From positions 1-64,000 of the forward strand of contig CBDEFY010000001.1 of the NCBI GenBank assembly GCA_965237595.1: DNA of 64,000 bases. Direction: 5' to 3'. Positions within the stretch are counted from its first letter, which is position 1, and each line of letters opens with the position of its first letter. Below the pieces are notes generated by a model, which searched no databases, was not told the origin of the DNA, and was given only the letters and a program-made list of their open reading frames with translations. This document shows, piece by piece, positions 15,893 through 25,764 of this stretch. Position numbers and translations under genes: made by a program. The DNA is from UBA9611 sp965237595 (GTDB taxonomy: Bacteria; Chloroflexota; Dehalococcoidia; Lucifugimonadales; UBA3495).

Positions 15893-16886
15893 ATGGCGAC
15901 ACTGGTCACCGGCGGTACCGGATTCGTCGGAGCGAATATCTTGAAAGACCTGGCAAGCAACGGTCACCAGGTGATTAGCTTCGACATCAACGGGCTGGAC
16001 CAATTGCTGCGTGACTTCATTGGAGCGGGTACGGGGGAGGCTTCCCCGCAGGTGACCTACATCCAAGGGGACATCGTTGACCGGACGTCGGTGGAGCGCT
16101 TGGGCAACGAGCACTCCATCGACAAGATTGTCCACGCGGCGGTCTACACGGTAAACCGGGTGGCACTGGAGACTGACCGCAGCCGTGACGTCGTGGCCAT
16201 CAACATTGAAGGGACGGCCAATCTCTTGGAGCTGGCCCGCACCCAGCAGGTACCCCGGTTCGTCTACGTCAGCTCCGGAGCGGTTTACGGCTCGGCCCTG
16301 CCAGGGGACCAGACCCTGAATGAAGATACCCCTCCGGCCCCTCAGGACCTGTACGGCATCACCAAATTCGCCAGCGAGATGATTACGCGGCGTTATGGTG
16401 AGCTACACGGCATATCCACCGCCAGCGTGCGCCTCAGCACACCCTACGGCCCCATGGAGCGCATCACCGGCCACCGGGCCGTCATGGTCGGTGTTTTACG
16501 ACTGGACCGGACGGGCGGCGCGGGTAGAGAGCATCACCGCCGAGGATATGGATCAAGGCCGGGACTATACCTACGTCGCGGACATCGCCGACGGTATTCG
16601 CACCGTGTTGGACGCACCGTCGTTGCCCCACGGCCTCTACAACGTCACGGCCGGAAAATGGGTGACATTTCAGGAGATATTGGACCAGGTGCTCGAAATG
16701 TCACCCGGCGCCGAAGTTGTCACACCCCCAGCATCTCAGGTTAAGCCTGGAAGCGAGGGGTACGCCCGCGGCCCTCTCTCCGGGCACCGGCTTTTCGATG
16801 ACCTGGGATGGACGCCCAAGTATGACTTAAAGGCAGGACTGGCCGACTACATCAAGTGGCGAAGAGACGTCAATTTTCTCGACTGA
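15893..16886 (+). pseudogene. NAD-dependent epimerase/dehydratase, frameshifted
   Basis: Extended SDR: the Rossmann motif TGGTGFVGANI at residues 6-16, Asp of FDINGLD for NAD preference, YVSSGAVYG with the catalytic Ser, YGITKFASEM with the YxxxK dyad, and VRLSTPYGP. After codon 198 (near 16486) the frame shifts: the protein continues one base later with SVFYDWTGRAARVESITAED, then YTYVADIADGIRTVLDAP, to the stop at 16886. Removing one G at 16486-16488 restores a continuous protein of about 330 residues. The start ATG at 15893 has GGAGGT seven bases upstream. It is either a real pseudogene or a sequencing error. Confidence 0.8.
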
Positions 16887-16911
16887 ATCGTTTCTATCAG
16901 GCAAAGGGTTT

Positions 16912-16940
16912 TTGACAAATACACGACGCCGGAATAGGAT
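16912..16940 (+). promoter_or_regulatory. Sigma-70 type promoter of the VOC gene
   Basis: TTGACA at 16912-16917, a 17-bp spacer, then TAGGAT at 16935-16940. It lies 59 bp upstream of the ATG at 16999, in the right strand and with the optimal spacing. Confidence 0.65.
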
Positions 16941-16998
16941 TGGCGCCTCAGGCGAGAGCGCATGATTCTCGCGATTTTCTTCGACGGAGGCATTCAAG

Positions 16999-17448
16999 AT
17001 GGAAGCTACAGGAATTTCTCACATAGCAGTCTGCGTAAGTGACATGGACAAGTCCCTGGCCTTCTACCGGGACATCCTGGGCATGAAGGTGACCAAGGAC
17101 GAGATTCAAGACACCAGCACCGGTGGACTCACCCACACCTACAAGCACCACCGCAACAACCGCCGCACTGTCCACATCGGCTGGGGCCAAGACCCCTTCT
17201 TGGTGATGACCAGCCACCCCGGCGACCAATCCGACGGCGGACCCATCAAGCTGGACCAAGTGGGAGTGAGCCACCTTTCATTCACGGTCAACGACGTGCG
17301 CGGACTTGCCGACGAGTTGGTGGCCAAGGGAGTGGAGATCGCCGGGGGTATCGAGGCCTTCGCCGATGCGCAAGGAAACGTCCGAACCTTTTTCGCCTTC
17401 GATCCCGACGGCATATTGGTCCAATTCGACAATGGGGTCGAAGCCTAA
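16999..17448 (+). CDS. VOC family protein
   Basis: 149-residue VOC protein. The first module begins TGISHIAVCVSDMDKSLAFY with the first metal His, followed by RDILGMKVTKDE. VGVSHLSFTVNDVRGLADEL starts the second module with its His, and FFAFDPDGILVQFDNG ends it, where the usual metal Glu is replaced by Gln-Phe (LVQFD), so the third ligand may be altered. It is preceded by its own promoter at 16912 and followed by the IS481 element. Confidence 0.85.
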   Translation: MEATGISHIAVCVSDMDKSLAFYRDILGMKVTKDEIQDTSTGGLTHTYKHHRNNRRTVHIGWGQDPFLVMTSHPGDQSDGGPIKLDQVGVSHLSFTVNDVRGLADELVAKGVEIAGGIEAFADAQGNVRTFFAFDPDGILVQFDNGVEA

Positions 17449-17563
17449 TGCCAGACATAGGCAAATCTTACCCCAATATTTCACCCCCACTCTAACTCTC
17501 CCCCTTAAGGAGGAGAGAACTTGTCCTTTCCCCCGGCGCGGGGGAAGGTTAGGATGGGTATAA

Positions 17564-18826
17564 ACCGGGCACATGGGTAACACTTTCCTAGAGGATGGAG
17601 GAAATGGCCATGGGGAGGAAAGCGGTGCCCTGGAAGAATATAAGCCCTGAGATGGAACAAATCCAGTTCATTAAGCGGTGGCAGGAAGGGAGAGTAAGCT
17701 TCGTGGCTTTGTGCCGGGCTTTTGACATCAGCCGGAAGACTGGCTACAAACGCATTCAACGCTTCAAGGAATGGAGCTGGAGTGGCCTGAGTGATTTGAG
17801 CCGAGCCCCTTATAGTCACCCCAACCGCACAAAGCGGGCAGTGGTGGAACGTATCGTCACGGCCCGCCGTGAGCATCCCACCTGGGGACCCAAGAAGCTG
17901 GTGGCCTGGCTTAGAGGCCGTGAGCCTGATGTCCCCTGGCCGGCCCCCAGCACCGCCGGGGACCTGCTGGACCGGGCGGGGCTGGGGCAAAGACGCAAGG
18001 GGAGACGCCGCTCGGCTCCCTGGAGCCAACCCCTTGCTACGGCAGAGTACCCCAACGACCTGTGGTGCATCGACTTCAAGGGCTGGTTCCGCACTGGAAA
18101 CGGCGTGCGGGTAGACCCCCTCACGGTGGCCGACGCCGCCTCCCGTTACCTCTTGGTCTGCCATGGACTGGAGCGGCCCCGGGGCCCTCAGGTGCGCCAG
18201 GTCATGGAGCGTGCTTTCAGGGAGTACGGATTGCCGTGGACCATCCGTAGCGACAATGGCCCACCCTTCGCCAGCGTGGGTCTGGGGGGACTCTCGCCCC
18301 TGGCGGTGTGGTGGGTCAAGCTGGGAATCCTGCCAGAGCGCACCCAGCCGGGGCACCCGGAACAGAACGGGCGGTTGGAGAGGCTGCACCGGACGTTGAA
18401 GGCGGAGACGGCCAATCCTCCCCAGGCTACGCCCGTGAAGCAGCAACGGGCCTTCAGTGGCTTTCGGGCCAGCTACAACGATGAGCGGCCTCACGAGGCG
18501 CTGGGCCAAGAGCCTCCGGCCGAGCGGTACCGGCCGTCGGCGCGTGCTTATCCCACCAGGGTAGAATCCCCAGAGTACGGGGCCGGGACCTCGGTGCGGA
18601 GGGTAAAGACCAATGGAGAGATCAAGTGGAAAGGAGACAGGATGTACCTGAGCGAGTCCTTGCGTGGTGAGCCAGTAGGACTTACCCCAGTGGATGAGCG
18701 GTACTGGAGCATCCAGTTCGGACCGCTTCACATCGGGCTCTTGGACAGTTACTTGAATCGGACCCTGCATACACCTACTCTGGTGTTACCTATGTCCCCG
18801 GTCTAAGTGACACCCATGTGCCCGGT
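17564..18826. mobile_element. IS481 family insertion sequence
   Basis: A 15-bp perfect inverted repeat, ACCGGGCACATGGGT at 17564-17578 and its complement at 18812-18826, encloses one transposase gene. Similarity extends beyond the repeat on both sides (inner CACTT-like bases, outer TA/TG bases), so the true ends may lie a few bases further out. No clear target duplication is seen. It separates the VOC gene from an LLM gene. Confidence 0.8.
17595..18806 (+). CDS. IS481 family transposase
   Basis: 403-residue DDE transposase. N-terminal helix-turn-helix: QEGRVSFVALCRAFDISRKT and GYKRIQRFKEWSW. Catalytic core: first Asp in LWCIDFKGWF, second Asp in TIRSDNGPPFAS, and Glu in HPEQNGRLERLHRTLKAE, followed by FRASYNDERPHEALGQEPPA, typical of the integrase core. 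Alternative starts lie at 17604 and 17610; the exact one is unclear. The reading frame is intact, so the element may be active or recent. Its frame runs to within 6 bases of the right inverted repeat. Confidence 0.93.
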   Translation: MEEMAMGRKAVPWKNISPEMEQIQFIKRWQEGRVSFVALCRAFDISRKTGYKRIQRFKEWSWSGLSDLSRAPYSHPNRTKRAVVERIVTARREHPTWGPKKLVAWLRGREPDVPWPAPSTAGDLLDRAGLGQRRKGRRRSAPWSQPLATAEYPNDLWCIDFKGWFRTGNGVRVDPLTVADAASRYLLVCHGLERPRGPQVRQVMERAFREYGLPWTIRSDNGPPFASVGLGGLSPLAVWWVKLGILPERTQPGHPEQNGRLERLHRTLKAETANPPQATPVKQQRAFSGFRASYNDERPHEALGQEPPAERYRPSARAYPTRVESPEYGAGTSVRRVKTNGEIKWKGDRMYLSESLRGEPVGLTPVDERYWSIQFGPLHIGLLDSYLNRTLHTPTLVLPMSPV

Positions 18827-18877
18827 CGTACAATGGGGGCGTCCCTCGGAGCATCAATACCACCGGAGGTCTGTGTC

Positions 18878-19929
18878 ATGGCCAGTGAGACCAAGGAAGG
18901 CAGAAAGATCCAATTCGGCATCTTCGATTGGGTTGAGTGGGATCAGAATTCCCCGTCCCAGATTTTGGAGGACCGGCTGAAACTTCTGGAGTACGCCGAC
19001 AAGCAGGATTTTTCTGCTACCACACGGCGGAGCACCACACCACGCCCCTCAGTGTCGCTCCATCCCCCGGCATATTCCTTTCGGCCGTCGCCCAGCGCAC
19101 CTCCCGGATCCGTCTTGGTCCCCTGGTCTTCCTGCTGCCCCTCTACAATCCCTTGCGCCTGATTCAAGAGGTCTGCATGCTGGACCATCTGAGCCACGGC
19201 CGCTTGGAGTTGGGGGTTGGCCGCGGCATTGTCCCCTACGAGGTGGAGCGGTTCGGAGTTGACCCCGAGGACCGACCGGCCATGTTCGAAGAAGCCCTTA
19301 AGGTGCTGCTGAAAGGGCTGACCAACGAGACACTGGACCATCAAGGCCGGTTCTACAACTACCAAGATATCCGGTTGTGGGTCCGGCCCTACCAACAGCC
19401 TCACCCTCCCGTCTGGTACGCCAGCGGAAACATCGAGACGGTGCCCTGGATGGCCCGTAACGGCCTCCACACCAGCCACATCTTCGACAGCAACGCCAAT
19501 ACCAAGAAGCATTTCGACCTGTACCAAGAGGTCTGGGTGAAACACAAGAACGACCCGGACCGGATCAACAGTGGCGTCACCGAACCGAAGCAAGGCCAGA
19601 CCCGCCACATCTACATCGCCCCTACAGACGCCGAAGCGGTAAAAGAGGCCCGGGAAGCCTGGAAAGCGTGGTGCGACAACATCAACTACCTCTGGAAAGT
19701 TGGCAATTCCGATTACCTGAAGTGGCTGTACGACTTCGACGGCCTTCATGCGAACGAAATGATTATCGCCGGCTCGCCCCAGACGGTGAGAGATCAGGTC
19801 TGGCGGGCCATAGAAGAGTCGGGCGTCAACTATTTCGTCAGCGTCTTCGCCTGGGGCAATATCCTCCACGAAAAGGCCAAGCGATCGATGAAGTATTTCG
19901 CGGACGAGGTAATGCCCCGGGCCCGGTAG
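18878..19929 (+). pseudogene. LLM class flavin-dependent oxidoreductase, frameshifted
   Basis: Residues 1-44 read in one frame (start ATG 18878, IQFGIFDWVEWDQNSP, LKLLEYADKQDF) and the rest in the next frame (FFCYHTAEHHTTPLSVAPSP, RIRLGPLVFLLPLYNPLRL, LSHGRLELGVGRGIVPYE, and YFADEVMPRAR at the end). One missing G at about 19006-19008, in CAGGATTTTT where CAGGGATTTTT is expected, explains the break. All family motifs are otherwise present and conserved, so either the break is recent or it is a sequencing error. Its 3' end is convergent with the MMPL gene, with a REP palindrome between them. Confidence 0.85.
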
Positions 19930-19953
19930 GCCTTGGAACTGCGTCATCCGCAC

Positions 19954-19982
19954 GTAGGGGCACGGCACTGCGGTGCGCCTAC
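19954..19982. repeat. REP palindrome, copy 3
   Basis: A variant of the RAYT-associated palindrome with arms extended outward by CGCAC/GTGCG and with two substitutions in its right arm. It lies between the convergent LLM and MMPL genes. Confidence 0.75.
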
Positions 19983-19999
19983 GTGCGGCGGGTTTTCAC

Positions 20000-22208
20000 T
20001 TAGTCAGCTTCGCTGGCGGCAGGTATTGGCCGCGCCTGACCCTCGACCTGTAACTCCGGCAGCCATTTAAGCGCCTTGGGCATGTACCAGTTGGCGTCGC
20101 CCAAGAGCTTCATCGTCGCCGGGACCAGGATGGTCCGGACGATCGTGGCGTCCAGGAGGACGGCCACGGCCATGGCGAACCCGAATTGCTGGAAGGCCAC
20201 CAGATCGCCCGTGGCGAATCCGGCGAACACCGCCACCATGATTAGGGCAGCCCCGGTGATGAGGCCGGCCGTTGAACGCAGTCCGTGGGCCACCGCCTCG
20301 TCATTGCGGCCCGTCTGCAGGTACCGCTCCCTGATCCGGCTCAGCAGGAACACCTGGTAGTCCATGGACAACCCGAAGAGGACGGCGAAGAGCATCAGCG
20401 GGATCCACTGTTGAATCACGGCCACCTGCTCGAAGCCGAACAGTTCATTGCCCACCCCCTTCTGGAAGACCAGCACCAGCAGCCCGTAAGCCGCGCCCAC
20501 CGAAAGCAGGTTCATAATCATGGCCTTAGCCGGGATGACGATGGACCGGAACACCAGCGTCAGAAGTATGAAGCTCAGACCCAAGACCAACGCGATAACC
20601 GGTATCTGGTAGTCGCTGGTCAGGTCGATGAAGTCAATCTCCTCAGCGGTGGTCCCGGTAACCAGCACCTGGGCCAGCACCCCGGAGAATGCTTCCGGCA
20701 CATATTCGTCCCGCAACGTCCGTACGGCTTGGACCGTCTCTTCACCGCCGGTGGCGTCGCCAGCCAGGGCCAGGGTCATCACCGCCAGGTCCCCGGACTC
20801 ATTAATCTCTACCCTGCTGGGGCCGACGCCGGGTTGGAACCCATGAGCGCGGTCAACCGTGACATGGCGCCCTGGACCGCCGTGGAATCGATGTCGCCGT
20901 TGACGACAATCTCCGCTGGGTCGTTGAGACCGGCCCCAAACTCTTGGTCCAAGACCATGAATCCCTGTTTGGCCTCCGACGCATCTGGGAACGTGCTCAC
21001 GCCGAAGGTGCCGGTCTGTATGCCCAGGTAGGGCACCGCCGCGGCGATAAGGAGGCCCGCCGTCACGACTAGCCCAATCATGGGCCGCCGCATCACTGCC
21101 CGGGTGACCCGGTCCCACATACCGCCCTCTTGGGCCGTTCCGGCGCCGGTCTGGCGGCTGGTAAAGGGCACCCGGAACCTCTCGACCCGGTCTCCCATGA
21201 CACTTATGACCGCAGGGAGAAGGGTCAGTGAAGCCATGACGGCAATGGTCACCCCCAAGATGGCACCTATGCCCAGGCTGATCCATACGCTGTGGGGAAC
21301 GATGAGCAGACCAACCACGCCAATACGACGGTCAGTCCGCTGAAGACCACGGCCCGTCCGCCAGTGGCGCCGGCGGTGGCGATGGCGTCAATGACATTGA
21401 GCGCTTTGGCCCGCTCTTCCCGGTAGCGGGAGAGCACGAACAGCGAATAGTCGATACCCACGGCCAGACCAATCATGGTAATCATGTTCTGGACGAAGAC
21501 GTGCATCTCGAACACCTGGCCGATGAGGGACACCATACCAACCGCGATAACGATGGCGCCCACCGCCAAGACCATGGGCAGGACAGCCGCCGCCAGCGTT
21601 CCGAACACGGCGGCTAAGATCAACATGGCGAAGGGCATGGCGATGGCCTCGCCCTTCTCCAAGTCTTTCTGAGTGAATTCGGTATAGTCCCTGGAGAATG
21701 AGGCCGTGCCGGGCATGAATACCTCGGCGCTCTCGGGGGCTGGCACAGACTCCAGCGCATGGCGGACCTTGCTGATGTTGGCCTCCGCCTCTTTGAACGC
21801 GCCGGCCATGACCAGCGGAATCAGAGTGCTGTTGCGTTGGTTGGAAACCAGTGTCTCGTCGCCGGTCTGATAGTAGTTGATGCCCCCGGCGACTATCCCG
21901 CTGCCCAGTCCCATCACCTCATCGTAGAGACGGAGCACGTAGCCTCGGAACTGGGGAGACTCCACAGTCCCGTCGACGTACCTGACAATCACCACGTCGT
22001 TCACCCCTTGCGGCCCCCGGAGCCGGTCCTCAATCAACTGATTGGCTTTTTCCGATTCCGGGTTGCTGAAGAAGGTGAACTCGGTCGTGGTGGCGTCCTT
22101 GAACAGCGCCACAATCAATACCATGGCCGTCGCCCAAATCAGGATTGTCCGTTTGGGACGGCTGGCGCTGGCCCGGGCCAAGTTCTCCGTTGAAAATCCA
22201 CTAAACAT
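20000..22208 (-). pseudogene. MMPL/RND family transporter, two frameshifts
   Basis: A large inner-membrane exporter of the MMPL family (about 735 residues when joined), reading in three successive frames. Segment 1 (22208 to about 21318): FSTENLARASASRPKRTI, then RGPQGVNDVVIVRYVDG, helices AMPFAMLILAAVFGTL, VLAVGAIVIAVGMVSL and the conserved GLAVGIDYSLFVLSRYREE. Segment 2 (to about 20830): VGLLIVPHSVWISLGIGA, RPMIGLVVTAGLLIAA, VLDQEFGAGLNDPAEI. Segment 3 (to 20000): LIFRS-type repeats LIVLTLVFRSIVIPAKA and GLSMDYQVFLLSRIRERYLQ. Each junction is repaired by adding one base (about 21317 and 20830). A REP palindrome lies beyond each end. Confidence 0.8.
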
Positions 22209-22260
22209 TGTTCGCTCCCCTTTTCTGGGCCGGTTTTCGCGTCCGGACCAAACTTCTTAA

Positions 22261-22332
22261 TCAGAAATTCGACACCCGGCCCGGCACATCGGACAAACGT
22301 CCGATATTTTGGGCCGGGTGTCGAATTTCTGA
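22261..22332. repeat. Long perfect inverted repeat with nested hairpin
   Basis: Arms of 22 bases at 22261-22282 (CAGAAATTCGACACCCGGCC core) and 22311-22332 are perfectly complementary. The 28-base interior contains a second hairpin, ATCGGAC/GTCCGAT with loop AAAC. It lies 53 bases upstream of the MMPL start and downstream of the HD-GYP gene. No U-tract follows on either strand, which argues against a simple terminator. Confidence 0.8.
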
Positions 22333-22351
22333 GAAACATGGTCAAACGAGC

Positions 22352-22380
22352 GTAGGGGCACGGCATTGCCGTGCCCCTAC
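22352..22380. repeat. REP palindrome, copy 4
   Basis: Exact reverse complement of copy 1 at 5668, arms starting GTAGGGGCACGGC, with outward extension by GC/GC. It lies between the HD-GYP gene end and the long inverted repeat. Confidence 0.85.
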
Positions 22381-22408
22381 GCGTCGAAACACTATCCTAC
22401 CTTGCCGC

Positions 22409-24002
22409 TCAGACCAAGGCGTGTTCCATGGCGAACATGGTGGCTGCGGCCCGGCTGGTGACCCCGGCCTTGTTGTAGATGTGCTCCAGGTGGGTGCGCA
22501 CGGTGCTCTCTGACACCGTGAGCGCGTCGGCCACTTGGGCCCGGTTCATGCCCTTGGCGATGAGCCGAAGCACTTCCACCTCCCGGTCGGTCAGACCCAT
22601 GGGCCACTGCCGGCGGGCGGTCCGCTGCCGCTGGGGATGGTCCTGCCCCTCCAAGACGTGGACCAAGCCGTCGAAGGAATCGGGGCAAAACGCGGCATCC
22701 ACTTCTTGGGCCATCAGGTCCAGCGTCGCTCCCGAATCCATTTCGGTATGCCCCGGCATCTCATGGCATAGTTCGTCGTACCGGTCGGCCACCGCGATAA
22801 TCCTGGCGCCCAGCGGTGTCTGAAAGCCGCGAAGGCCCCGGTGGTAGCCCATTCCGTCCATCTGTTCATGGTGGGCCCCCACCAGTTCGGACACTGTCTC
22901 AAGCTCGGGCACATTGGAGAGGATACGTTGGGCGTGGTACGGGTGCAGGCGGATCTGCTCCATCTCCGCATTGGTCAACTTCTCCGGAGGCTTCTCCAAG
23001 ACGAAGGAAGGCACGGTCACCAGGCCGAGGTTGTGCATCAGGCCCGCTATCTGGATGTTGGAGACTTCTTCCTCCGGAAGGCCCATCTGGTGGGCGATGG
23101 CCAACGATATCTCGGCCACCCGCCGGGACTGACCCAGGATGTACTTGGACTTCATGTCCGCGAAATCGGCGAAAGACAGCGCCACCTCGGGCAGCTTCTC
23201 CAGGCTGGTGTACCGGTACTGGGAGTCCGGCTCCGCCGTCAACAGGGAGTCCCAGACCTGGTTCCGCTCCAGTACCTCCCAGAAATCCTCCTTCTTGGCA
23301 ACCGCCAGGAAGGCGTCGACCACCGACGGGTCGAAGGCCTTGCCGCGGCGGTCTTTGGCCAGGTCCATGGCCCCTTCACGGCCTTTGATCTGATGGAAGA
23401 TTTCCAGAAATGCGGTCATATAGGCAATCCGGGCGATCAACGAAATCGAGGTCCCTCTCGACCCGTTGGGGCCTTGGCCGTCCCACCGCTCGAAAATGTC
23501 TTCCATGGCATCCTGGACCGCTTTGGACATGCCCAGGCGGCTGGAGAACCGGTGGGCCACCTGAGAGGTGTTCAACATAGCCTCTTTCACCCGCTCATCG
23601 CCGTGAAGGATGAATTCCAGGATGTGGGCCCCTCTCACGTGCAGCGGGGCACCCGGGGCCATGTATTTGAGCAGCCAGACGAAAGCGCCCAAGGAGGCCT
23701 TGGACTGGTTTCCAACTGACTGGACGTATAGGTCCTTCCTGGCGGTAGTCTCGTCGCCCTGGATGTAGCTGGCCAAGGGCCTGGTCCAGGCCGTGCAACC
23801 CGAGTCCATCAGAAGCTCGGCGTAGTAGAGGTCGGCGGTCTCCTCGGGCAGCAATTCCATCTCTTGGGCTATCTGCACCCCGATGTAACGGGCCCTGGCC
23901 GCGTGTTCTTCGGGCCAAGTCGGCGCCCAGAGACAGCGCGCCCAAAAGGTCTGCTGTGCGCATGTAACCGTTGGTGGTAACTTTAGCGTTGGAATCGGCC
24001 AT
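22409..24002 (-). CDS. HD-GYP-like domain regulator with LuxR-type DNA-binding domain (frameshift near N-terminus)
   Basis: About 530 residues when joined. The start is the ATG at 24002 (MADSNAKVTTNGYMRTADLL); near 23915 the frame changes and continues EEHAARARYIGVQIAQEMEL, which removal of one C from GGCCCG restores. An N-terminal HD-like domain (about residues 15-200) includes FERWDGQGPNG. The second domain resembles HD-GYP, but the diagnostic residues are altered: AGLMHNLGLVTVP has HN for HD, and HHEQMDGMGYHRGLRG has GYH for GYP. The C-terminus LTDREVEVLRLIAKGMNRAQ continuing to STVRTHLEHIYNKAGV is a LuxR/FixJ helix-turn-helix. Probably a transcription factor whose sensing domain no longer hydrolyses c-di-GMP. 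Confidence 0.82.
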
Positions 24003-24240
24003 ATATTAATCGCGTCTCTAATTGTGCGGAAACCGGTCTGCAACGCATTATACCAACGTCCATCGAGCCGCCGCCGCCGCATCACGGCCCCGTCCTTCCA
24101 GTGCGAAGCAACTCAGGGAGCCGGACTATCCAATCGTGTTGCCTCATTAGAAAGTGTTACCCAACGGCCCCCGATTCTTGTTAGAATCTATCCACCTTTG
24201 GGGGAATCACACGGGCAGAGGATTCCGAAGGAGCCTGAAT

Positions 24241-25041
24241 ATGCCGGACGAACTGGGATGGCGCGCCAACTGGGGAGTAATAGCGCCCTCGACCAACACC
24301 TCGGTCCAACCTGAGTTCGACGCGATGCGCCCCCGGGGTGTGACCAACCACATGTCGCGCATCTGGATCCCCGACGACCCGGTGGGCAGCGATGAGGATT
24401 TCGAGCAGTTGATGATGAACATCCGGAAGGAATGGGACAACGCCATCCTCCGGGTCATGACCTGCAATCCGGACTATCTGGTGATGGGCATGTCCTCGGA
24501 GACCTTCTGGGGCGGACTGCAACAAGCCAACGAGCTTCGTGCCCGCATGACCGAGATGTCGGGGCTGCGGGTGGCCATGGGGTCCGATGCCTGCCAGGCG
24601 GCCCTGAGATGCTACGGCGACATCAAGCGGATCGGTGTCCTCACGCCCTACTGGCCGGTGGCCGACAAGAACGTAAAATTGTTCTTGGAAGACTGTGGAT
24701 TTGAGGTGGTGGTAATCAAGGGGTTGTGTTGCGAGAAGCCCAGCGCCATGGCCCGCGTAACCGAGAAGGTGATGCTGGACGCCCTATCGGAGCTGAACGA
24801 GCACAACGTCGAGGCGCTGGTCCAGTGCGGCACCAACCTAGCGATGGCCCGGTTGGCGGCGGAGGCCGAAAAGTGGCTGAAGAAGCCGGTGATTGCCATC
24901 AACACCGCCACCTACTGGTACGCCATGCGGGACAACGGCATGGACGATGTCATCGACGGGTTCGGCTCGCTGATGACCGACTTCCGGGAACTCCCCAAAC
25001 TGTACTTCGATAAAGTGAAGGATCAAGTTGCGAGCGCCTAG
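24241..25041 (+). CDS. Maleate isomerase/arylmalonate decarboxylase-like protein (Asp/Glu racemase superfamily)
   Basis: 266 residues starting at the ATG 24241 (MPDELGWRANWGVIAPSTNT). The VIAPSTNTSVQPEFDAMRP opening is a hallmark of the maleate isomerase/AMDase group. The first cysteine position is not obvious: MGMSSETFWGG occupies it, as in decarboxylase-like members. A second cysteine is present in EALVQCGTNLAMARLA, matching the catalytic Cys near residue 190 of the family. RIGVLTPYWPVADKN lies at the domain start. It could cis-trans isomerise or decarboxylate a dicarboxylate. Upstream is a weak -10 TAGAAT at 24182. It is followed by the FMN-binding protein gene. Confidence 0.8.
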   Translation: MPDELGWRANWGVIAPSTNTSVQPEFDAMRPRGVTNHMSRIWIPDDPVGSDEDFEQLMMNIRKEWDNAILRVMTCNPDYLVMGMSSETFWGGLQQANELRARMTEMSGLRVAMGSDACQAALRCYGDIKRIGVLTPYWPVADKNVKLFLEDCGFEVVVIKGLCCEKPSAMARVTEKVMLDALSELNEHNVEALVQCGTNLAMARLAAEAEKWLKKPVIAINTATYWYAMRDNGMDDVIDGFGSLMTDFRELPKLYFDKVKDQVASA

Positions 25042-25075
25042 AGTTCAAACTAGGCAAAGACCAAGGAGTCCATAG

Positions 25076-25729
25076 ATGCCTGCAGGCCGACTCAAGAAAA
25101 CAACTCGGACCAAGGTGGTCCGGAACCATAAAAGAGCTGACTACGACCGGGCGGTGGTAAATGAAATCATCGACGCGACACCCCTCTGCCACGTCTCATA
25201 TATCATCGACGGGCGGCCCTACGCAACCCCCACTTTCCAGTGGCGGGAGGGCGATGTGATTTACTGGCACGGGTCGTCCGCCAGCCGCTTCCTGCGCCAG
25301 ATCGTGGGCAAGGAAGTGTGCCTGGTGGTCATCCATTTTGATGGGTTGGTGCTGGCCCGGTCGGCCTTTCACCATTCCGTGAATTACCGGTCGGTGATGC
25401 TCTTTGGCCACGCCATAAAGGTCGCAAATGCCGAGAGGGAAGAACACCTCCCAAAATTCGTCGAGAACCTGATCCCCGGCCGCTGGGAGACCCTGAGGCC
25501 GGTTACCGCCAAAGAGGCCAACGCCACCACGGTTTTCTCCATGCCCATTAACGAGGGTTCCACCAAGGTCCGGAATGGCCCTCCGATAGACGACGATGAA
25601 GACTACTCCCTGCCCATCTAGGCGGGGGTGCTGCCCATCAGCCAGCAATTAGATGACCCGGTGCCCGACCCCAAGAACCTGGCAGGTCTCGAAGTGCCGG
25701 CCCACATCCGGGACTTCAAGATGGGATAG
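25076..25729 (+). pseudogene. Pyridoxamine 5'-phosphate oxidase-like FMN-binding protein with in-frame TAG
   Basis: Residues 1-181 form a NimA/COG3467-type flavin-binding beta barrel: EIIDATPLCHVSYIIDGRPY, PTFQWREGDVIYWHGSSASR, VCLVVIHFDGLVLARSAFHH, SVNYRSVMLFGHAIKV, LRPVTAKEANATTVFSMPI. A TAG at 25619-25621 then interrupts the frame, but the same frame continues for 35 more codons, AGVLPISQQLDDPVPDPKNL and onward, to TAG 25727. The family usually has a Trp just before AGVxP, so TGG to TAG is the simplest change. AAGGAG lies seven bases upstream of the ATG. The C-terminal tail may be lost, or read through. Confidence 0.8.
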
Positions 25730-25764
25730 AATGTTTAAACGCCCCATTCGATAGGAGATTAGAG

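Noticed and set aside
17505..18770. A 421-codon open frame on the minus strand opposite the IS481 transposase.
   Set aside because: It is the shadow of a clear DDE transposase and has no domain texture of its own.
16999..18806. A functional link between the VOC protein, the IS481 transposase and the LLM gene as one system.
   Set aside because: The IS simply separates them; its own inverted repeats mark an insertion, and nothing else ties them together.
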